Positions 29,054-37,672 of a stretch of 64,000 nucleotides of DNA are shown piece after piece. A model generated the notes under the pieces. It was not told the DNA's origin, did no database searches, and was given only the letters and a program-made list of their open reading frames with translations. This DNA comes from Propionibacteriaceae bacterium. GTDB taxonomy: Bacteria > Actinomycetota > Actinomycetes > Propionibacteriales > Propionibacteriaceae. The stretch is from positions 124,001-188,000 of the forward strand of contig JAISUR010000016.1 in the NCBI GenBank assembly GCA_031271975.1. Direction: 5' to 3'. The first letter of the stretch is position 1. Every line of letters begins with the position of its first letter. The translations under genes were made by a program, and so were the position numbers.

Positions 29054-30886
29054 ATGACTGACATTACCTCGAACACCCCGGCCGGGGTTCCGGAGGAGTT
29101 GCTGACTTGGGTGAACGGCGTCGCCGACCTGACGAAGCCAGATTCGATCTATTGGTGTGACGGGTCTGTGGCTGAGCGCGATCGCCTCTATCAGGAGATG
29201 GTTGACGCCGGTATGTTGATCAAGCTCAACCCGATCAAGCGCCCGGGCAGTTACTTGGCGCGGTCTGCCCCTTCTGATGTCGCGCGCGTGGAGGCGCGGA
29301 CGTTCATCTGCTCCGAGAAGGCCGAGGATGCCGGCCCCACGAACAACTGGGCCGATCCGGCCGAGATGAAGGTGACGTTGGCAAAGCTGTTCGACGGTTC
29401 GATGCGGGGCCGCACGATGTATGTCGTGCCGTTCTCGATGGGCCCGCTGGGCGGCCCGATTTCCAAGCTGGGCATCGAGATCACCGATTCGCCGTATGTC
29501 GTGGTGAGCATGCGGATCATGACGCGGATGGGCGCGGAGGCGCTGTCGCTGATCAACCAGGGCGCGGAGTTCGTGCCGGCGGTCCATTCGGTGGGCTATC
29601 CGCTGCGCGACGAGAAGGGCGCCACCCGTCCGGATCTGACGTGGCCGTGCAACGACGACAAGTACATCACGCATTTCCCGGAGACCCGCGAGATCTGGTC
29701 CTATGGTTCGGGTTACGGCGGCAACGCGCTGCTGGGCAAGAAGTGCTACGCGCTGCGCATCGCTTCGGTGTTGGCCCGCGACGAGGGCTGGCTGGCCGAG
29801 CACATGCTGATTTTGAAGATCACGTCTCCGCAGGGCCGGGTGTACCACCTGACGGCGGCGTTCCCGTCAGCTTGCGGCAAGACGAACCTGGCTATGCTGC
29901 GCCCGACTATCCCGGGCTGGAAGGTCGAGACGATTGGCGACGACATCGCGTGGATGCGCCCGGGACCGGATGGCCGGCTGTACGCCATCAACCCGGAGGC
30001 GGGCTTCTTCGGTGTCGCGCCGGGCACGTCCACGAAGACGAACCCGACGGCGTTGGCCGCGTTGGATCACGACACGATTTTCACGAACGTCGCGCTCACG
30101 GACGAAGGCGACATTTGGTGGGAGGGCCTCACTGAGGAGCCCCCGGCGCACTTGATCGACTGGCAGGGCAACGATTGGACGCCCGCTTCCGACAAGCCGG
30201 CCGCCCACCCGAACAGCCGCTTCACGGTCCGCGCGGACCAGGCTTCGTCGATCGCCCCGGAGTGGGAGGCCCCGCAGGGCGTACCGGTCGACGTGGTGTT
30301 GTTCGGCGGCCGCCGCGCTACGAATGTGCCGCTGATCAGCGAGTCTTACGACTGGGAGCATGGCGTTTTCGTGGGCGCCACGGTCTCGTCCGAGCAGACT
30401 GCCGCCGCTGAGGGCGCTGTGGGCGCGCTGCGCCGCGATCCGTTCGCGATGCTGCCGTTCTGCGGCTACAACATGGCCGACTATTGGGGTCACTGGCTGA
30501 AGATGGGCAAGGTGCTCGGCGACAAGGCTCCGCGCATTTTCCAGGTGAACTGGTTCCGCAAGTCTGCCGAGGGCAAGTTCTTGTGGCCGGGCTTCGGCGA
30601 CAACTCGCGCCCGATCGAGTGGGCGCTGCGCCGCGTCGCCGGCGAGATTGAGGCTGTGGACGCGATCAGCGGCCGGCTGCCGAAGAAGGGCGATCTGAAC
30701 TTGGACGGCCTGGAGATTTCGGACGCCGAGTTGGAGGCCCTGTTCGCACTCGACCCGGACGCCTGGGCGGGCGAGGCCGATCTGACCGAAGAGTACTTCG
30801 CCCAGTTCGGCGCCAAGCTCCCGGCGGAGTTGACCGGCCAGTTGGCGGCCCTGCGCGAGCGCATCGCCAAGGCGAAGAACGCGTAA
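29054..30886 (+). CDS. pckG: Phosphoenolpyruvate carboxykinase (GTP)
   Basis: Interconverts oxaloacetate + GTP and phosphoenolpyruvate + GDP + CO2, the link between the TCA cycle and gluconeogenesis. The protein is 610 aa, the normal size for the GTP-dependent class. It has the kinase loop FPSACGKTN at 270-278, including the reactive Cys (C274), and the metal-binding GDDIAWM motif. The ATG at 29054 is chosen because AAGGAG lies at 29044-29049; the open frame continues upstream to 28988 without a ribosome site. Monocistronic, divergent from the tRNA-Arg gene and followed by a palindromic repeat. Confidence 0.97.
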   Translation: MTDITSNTPAGVPEELLTWVNGVADLTKPDSIYWCDGSVAERDRLYQEMVDAGMLIKLNPIKRPGSYLARSAPSDVARVEARTFICSEKAEDAGPTNNWADPAEMKVTLAKLFDGSMRGRTMYVVPFSMGPLGGPISKLGIEITDSPYVVVSMRIMTRMGAEALSLINQGAEFVPAVHSVGYPLRDEKGATRPDLTWPCNDDKYITHFPETREIWSYGSGYGGNALLGKKCYALRIASVLARDEGWLAEHMLILKITSPQGRVYHLTAAFPSACGKTNLAMLRPTIPGWKVETIGDDIAWMRPGPDGRLYAINPEAGFFGVAPGTSTKTNPTALAALDHDTIFTNVALTDEGDIWWEGLTEEPPAHLIDWQGNDWTPASDKPAAHPNSRFTVRADQASSIAPEWEAPQGVPVDVVLFGGRRATNVPLISESYDWEHGVFVGATVSSEQTAAAEGAVGALRRDPFAMLPFCGYNMADYWGHWLKMGKVLGDKAPRIFQVNWFRKSAEGKFLWPGFGDNSRPIEWALRRVAGEIEAVDAISGRLPKKGDLNLDGLEISDAELEALFALDPDAWAGEADLTEEYFAQFGAKLPAELTGQLAALRERIAKAKNA

Positions 30887-30889
30887 CAA

Positions 30890-30962
30890 CACCCCACAAA
30901 GTGTCCTCGCTGCGCTGCGGTACTTTGCGGGGACCCCGGAACATGTCCGGCATGACGGGTGG
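30890..30962. repeat. Palindromic repeat between pckG and the deacetylase gene
   Basis: Holds the long stem CCCCACAAAGT...ACTTTGCGGGG with a CTCGCTGCGCTGCGG centre, followed by the CCGGAACATGTCCGG palindrome and CATGACGGGTGG. It lies between convergent genes and could act as a two-way terminator, though it lacks a T-tract. Confidence 0.8.
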
Positions 30963-30992
30963 TGGGGCAGGCGCACTGCCGGGGCAAGCCTC

Positions 30993-31871
30993 TTACGCCG
31001 GTTCGCGGCACTTGGGCGCGGCCTGGCACGCGTAGTTGGTGCCTGCTTTCATGCCTTTGGGGAAGAGCTGGTCGACGGTGACGAAGACGTAGCCCTTCGC
31101 TTGCAACTCGGGGATGAACTTCTTGTACGCCTTGATCGTTGACGAGTAGAGGCCGTGCGTGAGGATGATGGAGCCGGGCTTGGCGTTCTTGATGACGCGC
31201 TTGGCTACCGTGTCGGCGTCGCGGTCCTTCCAGTCTTTGGGGTCGATGTCCCACAGCACTTGGGCGAGGCCGAGGTTCTTGCCGACTTTCCGGACGGTCT
31301 TGTTCGATTCACCATAGGGCGGGCGGTACATGGTCGGCGCTGTGCCGGTGTATTTCTTGATGAGCTTGCTGGTTTTCGTGAGTTGGCTCTTGATCTGGGC
31401 GGAGGACATGTACCAAAACTCGGGGTGGCTGTAGGAGTGGTTTTGGACGGAGTGCCCCTCGGCGCCCATGCGTTTGACGGCCGCGGTGTAGTTGCCGATG
31501 CGGTTGCCGACCAGGAAGAACGTGGCTTTGACGTTGTACTTCTTCAACGTGTCGAGCACTTTGCCGGAGCGTTCCGAAGGCCCGTCGTCGATGGTGAGCG
31601 CGATGCATTTGGCGACGGTGCAGTCCACGTCGGCGGCCACCTCGACTGTGGTGGGGGTCACGGTCGGCGTCGGGGTGGGTGTCGTCGTGGGTGTCGTGGC
31701 CGTGGGTGTGGGCGTGGGATCGGGGAGCATGATCGCCGGCGAGTAGGTGGGGGTGGTCGTGGTCTGCTGCGCCAGCGCCGGCTCGGTCTCCGCGGGCTGC
31801 GTCAGGGCGCAACCGCCCAGTAGCGCGAGCGCGCTCACGCCTGCGATGATTCTGGCCCTCCACACCTTCAC
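30993..31871 (-). CDS. Polysaccharide deacetylase (CE4/NodB) lipoprotein
   Basis: Extracellular metal-dependent deacetylase, probably acting on peptidoglycan or another N-acetylated glycan. The 292-aa protein has a lipoprotein signal with lipobox LGGC (C21), a Thr/Pro-rich linker (36-76) and a NodB domain. Motifs: TIDDGP (catalytic base D95, metal ligand D96), HSYSH with H145 and H149, RPPYG around R183, and ILTHG with the C-terminal catalytic His. Two cysteines in the last 15 residues may form a disulfide. It is separated by 97 nt from the next minus-strand gene, so co-transcription is possible but not shown. Confidence 0.93.
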   Translation of the reverse strand: MKVWRARIIAGVSALALLGGCALTQPAETEPALAQQTTTTPTYSPAIMLPDPTPTPTATTPTTTPTPTPTVTPTTVEVAADVDCTVAKCIALTIDDGPSERSGKVLDTLKKYNVKATFFLVGNRIGNYTAAVKRMGAEGHSVQNHSYSHPEFWYMSSAQIKSQLTKTSKLIKKYTGTAPTMYRPPYGESNKTVRKVGKNLGLAQVLWDIDPKDWKDRDADTVAKRVIKNAKPGSIILTHGLYSSTIKAYKKFIPELQAKGYVFVTVDQLFPKGMKAGTNYACQAAPKCREPA

Positions 31872-31968
31872 CCAAACGAGGCTAGCCCACCCAAATGGTG
31901 ACTGAGGGGCTTTTCGGGCAACTCCCTTGCCATTTCGCGATTCGCCCAGCAGCGCTAAGACTTGCGGA

Positions 31969-33093
31969 TCAGGCTTCGACGCCGCATTGTTCGGCGATGA
32001 TGCGGGCTATGTTGCGGGAGGCTTGCGGATGGGCGAGGCTCCGGCTGATCTGCGCCACGCGCCGCAATTCCTGGGGGTTTTCGGTCCATTCGCGCAGCGT
32101 GTCGACTACTTCGCGGGGCCTTGGTGCCCAGACTCCGGCGCCGTTGTCCACCACGTAGCTGACGTTTCCGTCTTCTTGGCCGACGAAGCGGGAGTAGAGG
32201 ATGATCGGCAGCCCTTTGATGAAACCTTCGCTGATCGTGCCGGGCCCGGCCTTTGAGATCAGGATGTCGGCGGCTTCCATGAACGCCGGCATCTCGTGGG
32301 TGAAGCCGTAAATGTGCGCCGGGATTTGCCAACGCACGGCCCGCAGATCGGCTTGGAGTTCTTCGTTGCGACCGCAGATGACGGCCAATTGCAGCGGCAG
32401 TTTGGCGTAGTTTATGGCTTTGGCTACGCGTTTCAGCGGGCCCATGCCGTCTCCGCCGCCCACCAACAGCGCGGTCGGCAAGTCTTCGCGCCAGCCCTGT
32501 TCGCGTTTCCACGCGGCAGCGTCGATTGGGTCGTTGAAACGGTCGGCGACGGGCATGCCGACCACGCGCAGGTTTCCCGCGGGCACGCCGAACTTGACGC
32601 CGCGCTCCCGGGCTGGCTCGGTGGGGACGAGGATCAGGTCGGCGCGCCGGTCGTACCAGAACGCATGGGTGGAGACCATGTCGGTGACCACGATCACGAA
32701 CGGCGACGGGTTCTTGCGCATCGCCCGCGGCAACATGGCGTTGACCAGCGCGTGCACCGAGATGATCACGTCGGCTGGATTCTCGGCGACGAGCCGGTGC
32801 AGGCCGCGGCGCAGCATCGGATATTGCAGGCCGGTCAGCGCGCGGGCCCGGCCCCGGCCGTCGGAACTGCGGTAGGCGAGGCCCCAGACGCCGATTTTCG
32901 TCGTCGTGGGATAGATTTCCGGCGCGAAACGCCACGGGGCCGGGTAGTACTCCCGGAAGAAGTCCACCATCTTGCAGTCGAACTTGCCCGGGAATTCCAG
33001 GTTGATCGCCTCGATCATCGCTTCGGTCGCTGCCCGGTGCCCGCCCCCGGTGTCGGAGAACAGGAACAGGATCCGTTTTGGCCTGGGCGTCAT
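31969..33093 (-). CDS. MGDG-synthase-like (GT28) glycosyltransferase
   Basis: Probably transfers a sugar from a UDP-sugar to a diacylglycerol lipid or other membrane acceptor. The 374-aa protein has the N-terminal MGDG_synth signature FSDTGGGHRAA (residues 12-22) and a C-terminal GT-B donor-binding region with KAGPGT and a following EG. The ATG at 33093 is where homology begins (MTPRPKRILFLFSDTGG) and lies 8 nt after the stop of the DUF3048 gene, so the two are probably one operon. No transmembrane segment is visible; the family binds the membrane peripherally. Which lipid it makes cannot be told. Confidence 0.85.
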   Translation of the reverse strand: MTPRPKRILFLFSDTGGGHRAATEAMIEAINLEFPGKFDCKMVDFFREYYPAPWRFAPEIYPTTTKIGVWGLAYRSSDGRGRARALTGLQYPMLRRGLHRLVAENPADVIISVHALVNAMLPRAMRKNPSPFVIVVTDMVSTHAFWYDRRADLILVPTEPARERGVKFGVPAGNLRVVGMPVADRFNDPIDAAAWKREQGWREDLPTALLVGGGDGMGPLKRVAKAINYAKLPLQLAVICGRNEELQADLRAVRWQIPAHIYGFTHEMPAFMEAADILISKAGPGTISEGFIKGLPIILYSRFVGQEDGNVSYVVDNGAGVWAPRPREVVDTLREWTENPQELRRVAQISRSLAHPQASRNIARIIAEQCGVEA

Positions 33094-33101
33094 CAGTTCC
33101 G

Positions 33102-34313
33102 CTACTTGATGCTCATCTTGCCGTCGGCGATGGTCATCTTGGTGGTGCCGTTCGGCATCTCGACCCAGGTCTTGCCCGGCGCCATCTGCAGCGGGGTGCC
33201 GTCGTCGAGGGTGAAGGTGAACAAGTCCGTGATCTTGCCTTTCGTCCAGGTGCCGGTCACGTACTTGCCGCCGTGGATGTAGATGAACTTGTCCGAGCCG
33301 TCGATGATCTCGTAGATCGGCTCCACGTGGCCTTTGTAGCCTTTCAGCACGCCCATCGACCAGTTGCAGAACAGGATCAGCACGTTGTCGGGCGCCACCC
33401 GGGTGCCGTTGCGGACGGTGTACTTGCGCCACTTCTTGTACTTGATGTGCTGGAAGTTGATGGACGCCGGCCAGTTGTTGTTTTCGGCGTCGTACGTGTA
33501 GCGGTGCTGCTCCTTACCGTCGCCGGCGCTGGCCGTAGCCGGGGCCTTGGAGCCCTTGTATTGCAGGGTGACCTGCGTCACCGGCAGCCCGTTGACCGTG
33601 GACGGTTCGCCGTCCGGCGCGTGGTAGGGGAAATACACCGGCGGGATCTCGTCTTTCGAGAGCGTGCCGTCGGCGGAGAGCTGCTTCGGGTAGGCGATGA
33701 TCAGCTTGTCGGAGACGCCGCTGCCCAGCCACCACGTGCCCAGGTTCTTGTATCCCCAGCGGGCGGACTTGTCGCCCAGCTTTTCGCGCAGCTCGATGTA
33801 TTTCTTGTTCTTCTTGACGTACTTGATCACCCACGGCGTGGCCGAGGCGCAGGCGAGCACGGGCTTCAGCGGCGAGATGAGCGCCACGTCCACCGGCCTG
33901 ACGGAACGCACCGGGTTGGCCCCTTCGGTGGGCCACTTGGAATGGAAGATGGCGCACAGCCGCGTGATGTCGTACGACTTGCCTTGGGCTTCCCAGAAGA
34001 CGATGTCGGCCTTGTCAACGCCGGATTGCGGGAACGAGCGCATCTCGACGGGCACTTTGACGGCCACGGCCATGTGCCTAGCTTTCGCCTCGTCGCCGTC
34101 TTTGAAAGGTTTGCCGGTGAGCGGCCAGCGTGGCGTCGTGTCCACGGTTGGCGTCGGCGTGGGCGTCTCGGTCGGCGTCGGCGCGGGTTCGGGTGAGGAC
34201 GGTTGCGGGCTCGTGCTCGGATCCACGAGACTCGTAGGTGGGGTGACCGTGCATCCGCCGAGGGCGACTCCCGCCAAGCCCAACAACGCCGCACGCCTGC
34301 TAAGACCCGGCAT
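33102..34313 (-). CDS. DUF3048 (YerB-like) lipoprotein
   Basis: A secreted lipoprotein of the DUF3048/YerB family; its function is not established. The ATG at 34313 is chosen because GGAGAG lies 3 nt upstream and the signal peptide begins there. The protein is 403 aa. The N-terminus has a twin-arginine-like SRRAALL (residues 5-11) and a lipobox LGGC (C21), so it may be a Tat-exported lipoprotein. After a Pro/Thr-rich linker come the two DUF3048 halves, with the VRSVRPVDV, NVLILF and GTWTKG segments typical of the family. It precedes the glycosyltransferase gene by 8 nt. Confidence 0.88.
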   Translation of the reverse strand: MPGLSRRAALLGLAGVALGGCTVTPPTSLVDPSTSPQPSSPEPAPTPTETPTPTPTVDTTPRWPLTGKPFKDGDEAKARHMAVAVKVPVEMRSFPQSGVDKADIVFWEAQGKSYDITRLCAIFHSKWPTEGANPVRSVRPVDVALISPLKPVLACASATPWVIKYVKKNKKYIELREKLGDKSARWGYKNLGTWWLGSGVSDKLIIAYPKQLSADGTLSKDEIPPVYFPYHAPDGEPSTVNGLPVTQVTLQYKGSKAPATASAGDGKEQHRYTYDAENNNWPASINFQHIKYKKWRKYTVRNGTRVAPDNVLILFCNWSMGVLKGYKGHVEPIYEIIDGSDKFIYIHGGKYVTGTWTKGKITDLFTFTLDDGTPLQMAPGKTWVEMPNGTTKMTIADGKMSIK

Positions 34314-34425
34314 TAACTCTCCAATCACTGGCCGTAAACCCGCCTCTATCGTAAAGGGCGATTCTAGGTTTCCGGGCACGTCGGCCTAAATCGGACCTGG
34401 TTCGGCCTGCGGACACCCCCACCCT

Positions 34426-34592
34426 GTCATCCCGGACACCTGCGCGACGCACCCCTCCGCGTCATGCCGAACTCGTTCCGGCAACCCCTCCCCGTCATGC
34501 CGGGCTTGTTCCGGCATCCCCTCCGCGTCATGCCGGGCTTGTTCCGGCATCCCCTCCCCGTCATGCCGGACTTGTTCCGGCATCTTGGGACG
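34426..34592. repeat. Second tandem array, period 33 bp, opposite orientation
   Basis: Units starting GTCATGCCG begin at 34461, 34494, 34527 and 34560, exactly 33 bp apart, with a diverged unit at 34426. Each is the reverse complement of the 25371 array unit: palindrome plus CATCCCCTCCNC. The linker differs from that of the other array, so the two arrays amplified separately. Confidence 0.92.
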
Positions 34593-34800
34593 TAGTCCCA
34601 TGCACCCCGCAGGGGTGCCCCTGGCGGGCCACACGGACTACGTCCGAGATCCCGGAACACCACCCCACAAAGTTCTTCGATACTTTGCGGGGACCCCGGA
34701 ACAAGTCCGGGATGACGCGATTGGGGATCCCGGCAAAGTACCGCACCGCAGCGAGGACACTTTGTGGGGTTAAGATCCCGGAACGAGTTCGGGATGACGG
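34593..34800. repeat. Composite palindromic repeats between the DUF3048 and Dabb genes
   Basis: Contains the GGGACGTAGTCCC palindrome; the GCAGGGGTGCCC/GGGCCACACGG segment; both versions of the AAAGT...ACTTT stem (about 34661-34695 and 34730-34770); and several CCCGGAAC/GTCCGGG units. The order mirrors the cluster at 25.1-25.4 kb in reverse. The remaining part of the gap (34314-34425) shows only the DUF3048 gene's upstream sequence. Confidence 0.8.
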
Positions 34801-34820
34801 GGGGTTTGACCAGCCGAACG

Positions 34821-35123
34821 CTATATCTCGTAGTCGAAGGCGACTCGGGCGGTGGCGCAGGCCTTGATGAAGGTGGCCTGCGCGACGTGGTCCGGATGTG
34901 TCGCATAGGCTTTCAGATCCGCGGCGGTGTCGAATTCGGAGTACAGCACCATGTCGTAGGAATGCTCCAGGCCGTCTGCTCCCAGCGCGATTTCGAGCTT
35001 CCGCAGGCCGGGCAGCAGCCCTTGCAGGGAATCCAAGCCGGCCTTGGCTTTGCGCAGATTCTCGGCCCGGGTGGCGCCTTCGGCGGTTTCGGCGAAGTTC
35101 CACATGACGATGTGCTTGACCAT
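34821..35123 (-). CDS. Dabb (stress-responsive alpha/beta-barrel) family protein
   Basis: A 100-aa protein of the dimeric alpha/beta-barrel type; members range from plant stress proteins to small bacterial proteins of unknown role. Family features are the MVKHIVMWNF start, a central YDMVLYSEF strand and the THPDHVA helix near the end. The ribosome site AGGAAGGAA lies inside the end of the deacetylase gene, whose stop is 1 nt upstream, so it is translated from the same transcript as mshA and the deacetylase. A link to mycothiol metabolism is only suggested by position. Confidence 0.88.
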   Translation of the reverse strand: MVKHIVMWNFAETAEGATRAENLRKAKAGLDSLQGLLPGLRKLEIALGADGLEHSYDMVLYSEFDTAADLKAYATHPDHVAQATFIKACATARVAFDYEI

Positions 35124-35124
35124 C

Positions 35125-35826
35125 TCATTCCTTCCTGGAGCATTTGAGGGCAACCCTAGTCGCAATGGCTTGCCGCTGCCCACCCACGTGGACGATCTGG
35201 CCGTCGCTGACGCGCAACTGGGTGGCATAGCAGGTGAGCGCGGCGACCAGCGCGTCCGCGGGGGCTGTGCCGTCGGCTTCCGGCGCCGCTTCCCAGCAGG
35301 GCAAACCCAATTCGGCGGCCGCCGCGGCGGCGATGCGGTGGCAGGCCACATGGTCCGGGTGCCCATATCCGCCGGCGTCGTCGTAGGACACGATCTCGGT
35401 CGCGCCCCAGGCCCGGCAGAACGCGGCGAAGTCGGCGGTGGGCGCGGCCAGGCCCACGTTGGCCAGGGCGGCCGCGTCGGCGTTGGGGGCCGGGCCAGCG
35501 AGTGTCGGCGTCACCCAGGCCATGCCGGAGTCGCGGTAGCGCCGTTCAGTGCCGCCTGCGCGGGCGGGCGGTGTGCCGAGGAAGCAGTGTTCGGCGCCCA
35601 AGATGGCGGTGGCGCGGCGCACTTCGGCTTCCCGCGCGGCGACCAGGTCGGCGCCCGGAGGGAGGCTGCCGGGGACGATTTCGCCCAGCTCGCCCCGGGT
35701 GGCGGTGACGACGGCGACAGGTATACCTTGGGCGGCCAAGTCGAGGATGAGTGGCCCGGTGGAAAGCGTCTCGTCGTCGGGATGGGCGTGCAGGATGGCG
35801 ACGCGCCGGGGTTGGCCCTCACCCAT
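35125..35826 (-). CDS. PIG-L/LmbE-family N-acetylglucosamine deacetylase (MshB-like)
   Basis: Zinc-dependent deacetylase of the LmbE fold. Next to mshA, the likely reaction is removal of acetate from GlcNAc-inositol in mycothiol synthesis. The zinc motif AHPDDE lies at residues 14-19 and a second ligand site at YGHPDHV. At 233 aa it is shorter than characterised MshB proteins (about 290-300 aa), so a different GlcNAc-conjugate substrate remains possible. Its ATG overlaps the mshA stop by 8 nt (ATGGGTGA), indicating translational coupling. Confidence 0.8.
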   Translation of the reverse strand: MGEGQPRRVAILHAHPDDETLSTGPLILDLAAQGIPVAVVTATRGELGEIVPGSLPPGADLVAAREAEVRRATAILGAEHCFLGTPPARAGGTERRYRDSGMAWVTPTLAGPAPNADAAALANVGLAAPTADFAAFCRAWGATEIVSYDDAGGYGHPDHVACHRIAAAAAAELGLPCWEAAPEADGTAPADALVAALTCYATQLRVSDGQIVHVGGQRQAIATRVALKCSRKE

Positions 35827-37006
35827 TGATCAGCCCGGTGTAGAGCGTTTCCAGGCGGCTGGCGGCGAAGTCCCAGTCGAAACGGCGGGCGTGCACGCGG
35901 GCCACCACGCCCATCCGGCGCAGCAATCCGGGCTCGGTGAGCAGGCGGCGCAAGGCTTTGCCCCAATCTTCGGCGTTGCGGGAGTCCATCAACTGCCCAG
36001 TTTCGGCGTGGGCCACGGCCTCGCGCAACCCGCCTGCCGCGGCGGCGATCACCGGCGTCCCGCTGGCTGCCGCCTCCAGGGCCACCAGGCCAAAGGTTTC
36101 CGAATGCGAGGGCACGAGCACCACCCGGGCGCCGCGCATCAGCATCGCCAGGTCGGCGCGGGATTGCGGCGGGAGGAAGGTGACGTCGTTGCCCAGGCCG
36201 AGGCAGTCGACCAGATCGTGGAGTTTGGCGGAGTAGTCAGCGAAATCGGCGGAGGTGTCGCCGGCGACGACCAGGTGCGGGCGGATTTCCCGCGGCACCT
36301 CGGCGATCGCGGAGATCGCCAAGTCGGGCCCCTTCAACGGTTGCAGGCGGGCGGCGAAAAGGACGTAGCCGCGTTCCCAGTCGCCGTAGCGGGTTTCGCC
36401 GGGGGCCAGTGGCCGGAAGATTTCCCGGTCGACGCCGGGGGAGACGATAGACACTTTGTCGGGGTCGGCGCCGCAGCGTTCGATGACGGTGCGCGCTTCG
36501 GCGGCGGAGATCGCCACCACCGCGTCCGACTGCTGCGCGACAAGGGCTTCGCCGGGAACGCGTGCCGGAGATTCAGGCGGTTCGCCTTCGTGGAGGCTGC
36601 GTCCGGGCAGCGCGGCGACGGAGTGGAAGCTCTGCACGTGCGGAATGCCGCGTTCGTGTGCCAGGGGCAAGGCGGCGACGCCGGACATCCAGTGGTGGGA
36701 GTGGACCAGGTCGTATTCGCCCAGCGCCGCCAAGCCTTGGGCGAACTCCGCGATGTGCTGGTCGATGACGCTCTTCGGCAGTGGGGTGGTGGGCCCGGCG
36801 GTGAGGTGCCGCAGGGTGACGTTGGGGGCGAGATCGCTGACGTCGGGATCGCTGGGGGAGTTGCGCCGCGTGATCAGCTCGACGTGGTGCCCGAGTTTTC
36901 CGAGCGCTTCGGCTTGGGCGCGTTCGACGACGTTCATCCCCCCGGCGTCGCCCGATCCGGGCTGCATGGCGGGGGATGTGTGCATGGACACGAAAGCGAG
37001 ATGCAT
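35819..37006 (-). CDS. mshA: D-inositol-3-phosphate glycosyltransferase MshA-like
   Basis: GT4 enzyme expected to join UDP-GlcNAc and inositol 3-phosphate, the first step of mycothiol synthesis. The 395-aa protein opens with SMHTSPAMQPGSGDAGGMN, close to the MshA signature, and has the GT-B donor-site motif SHSETFGLVALEA with the EX7E pair. It is slightly shorter than typical MshA (about 420-450 aa). It is first in a tight mshA-deacetylase-Dabb run. It starts 51 nt from the tRNA gene. Confidence 0.87.
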   Translation of the reverse strand: MHLAFVSMHTSPAMQPGSGDAGGMNVVERAQAEALGKLGHHVELITRRNSPSDPDVSDLAPNVTLRHLTAGPTTPLPKSVIDQHIAEFAQGLAALGEYDLVHSHHWMSGVAALPLAHERGIPHVQSFHSVAALPGRSLHEGEPPESPARVPGEALVAQQSDAVVAISAAEARTVIERCGADPDKVSIVSPGVDREIFRPLAPGETRYGDWERGYVLFAARLQPLKGPDLAISAIAEVPREIRPHLVVAGDTSADFADYSAKLHDLVDCLGLGNDVTFLPPQSRADLAMLMRGARVVLVPSHSETFGLVALEAAASGTPVIAAAAGGLREAVAHAETGQLMDSRNAEDWGKALRRLLTEPGLLRRMGVVARVHARRFDWDFAASRLETLYTGLING

Positions 37007-37057
37007 GTTGCTCTTTCTGTTCGCGGGAGCCGCTTCCAGCCTACTCCCAAGACCCGG

Positions 37058-37130
37058 TGCCCCCGATCGGATTCGAACCGATACTTGAGCGGGTTTAAGC
37101 CGCTTGCCTCTACCGTTGGGCTACGAGGGC
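37058..37130 (-). tRNA. tRNA with UAA anticodon (Leu), short variable arm
   Basis: The cloverleaf is complete: acceptor GCCCTCG/CGGGGGC (one T-G pair), D stem GCC/GGC, anticodon stem AGCGG/CCGCT with loop CTTAAAC (anticodon TAA), and T arm ATCGG-TTCGAAT-CCGAT. The discriminator is A, and CCA is not encoded. The anticodon predicts leucine (UUA). The variable region is only CAAGT, while normal tRNA-Leu is class II with a long variable arm, so identity is stated from the anticodon only. UUA codons do occur in the window (ftsH codon 6, patatin codon 189). Confidence 0.8.
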
Positions 37131-37338
37131 TGAGGAGAGTCTACTGGCCAAAATGGCACCAGGGGGCTGCTGGTGATCCGAGCAGCCCCCTGGGCGATCG
37201 TGGGGTGGCGCGTACGCCACGTATTAGGGGAATTCTACGGGTGCGCGCGGTCCGAAATCGTCGATTATCACAGAGGTTATGAAATCGTTAACTATCGCTC
37301 CGCAAAGCACCCAACCCTGTCACCCTGCCTACCCCAAC
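37131..37338. other. Intergenic stretch without recognised feature
   Basis: Upstream region of the UAA tRNA. It is locally AT-richer around 37250-37300. I see no gene, convincing promoter or repeat in it before the palindromic cluster begins. Confidence 0.5.
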
Positions 37339-37600
37339 CGTCATCCCGGACTTGTTCCGGGGTCCCCGCAAAGTATCGAAGAACTTTGTGGGGTGGTGTT
37401 CCGGGATCTCGGACGCAGTCCGTGTGCCCGTGAGGGCACGCCTGCGGCGCGCATGGGACTTCGTCCCAAGATCCCGGAACGAGTCCGGGATGACGGTGCT
37501 GGGGCTTCGGCAGCGATCAGGGGTCCCCGCAAAGTACCGCAGCGAAGCGAGGACACTTTGTGGGGTAAGAACGAGTCCGGGATGACGGTGCTGGGGCTAG
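37339..37600. repeat. Composite palindromic repeat cluster upstream of the dnaE2 operon
   Basis: The clearest full example of the composite. It contains, in order: CGTCATCCCGGACTTGTTCCGG; the short AAAGTATCGAAGAACTTT stem; TCTCGGACGCAGTCCG; GTGCCCGTGAGGGCAC; GGGACTTCGTCCC; CCCGGAACGAGTCCGGG; the long AAAGT...ACACTTT stem with a GCAGCGAAGCGAGG centre; and a final GAACGAGTCCGGGATGACG. The part around 37345-37455 matches the segment inserted in dnaE2. Confidence 0.9.
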
Positions 37601-37654
37601 GCCCGACCGGGTGCCCGTTGAATTCTGTCCTGGCGCGGGCTTACACTTGGATTT

Positions 37655-37672
37655 TATCGTACAGTTGTGTGA
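37655..37672 (+). promoter_or_regulatory. Candidate LexA/SOS box over the promoter of the DUF6504-dnaE2 pair
   Basis: The 16-base TCGTACAGTTGTGTGA at 37657-37672 matches 10 of the 12 fixed positions of the actinobacterial SOS box TCGAAC-N4-GTTCGA. It overlaps a TATCGT -10-like box (37655-37660) and the GTG start at 37669, so LexA binding would block transcription. SOS control fits the role of an error-prone polymerase. Confidence 0.65.

Noticed and set aside
31969..33432. 487-codon version of the glycosyltransferase gene
   Set aside because: The extra N-terminal part is an out-of-frame reading of the DUF3048 gene; homology starts at 33093.
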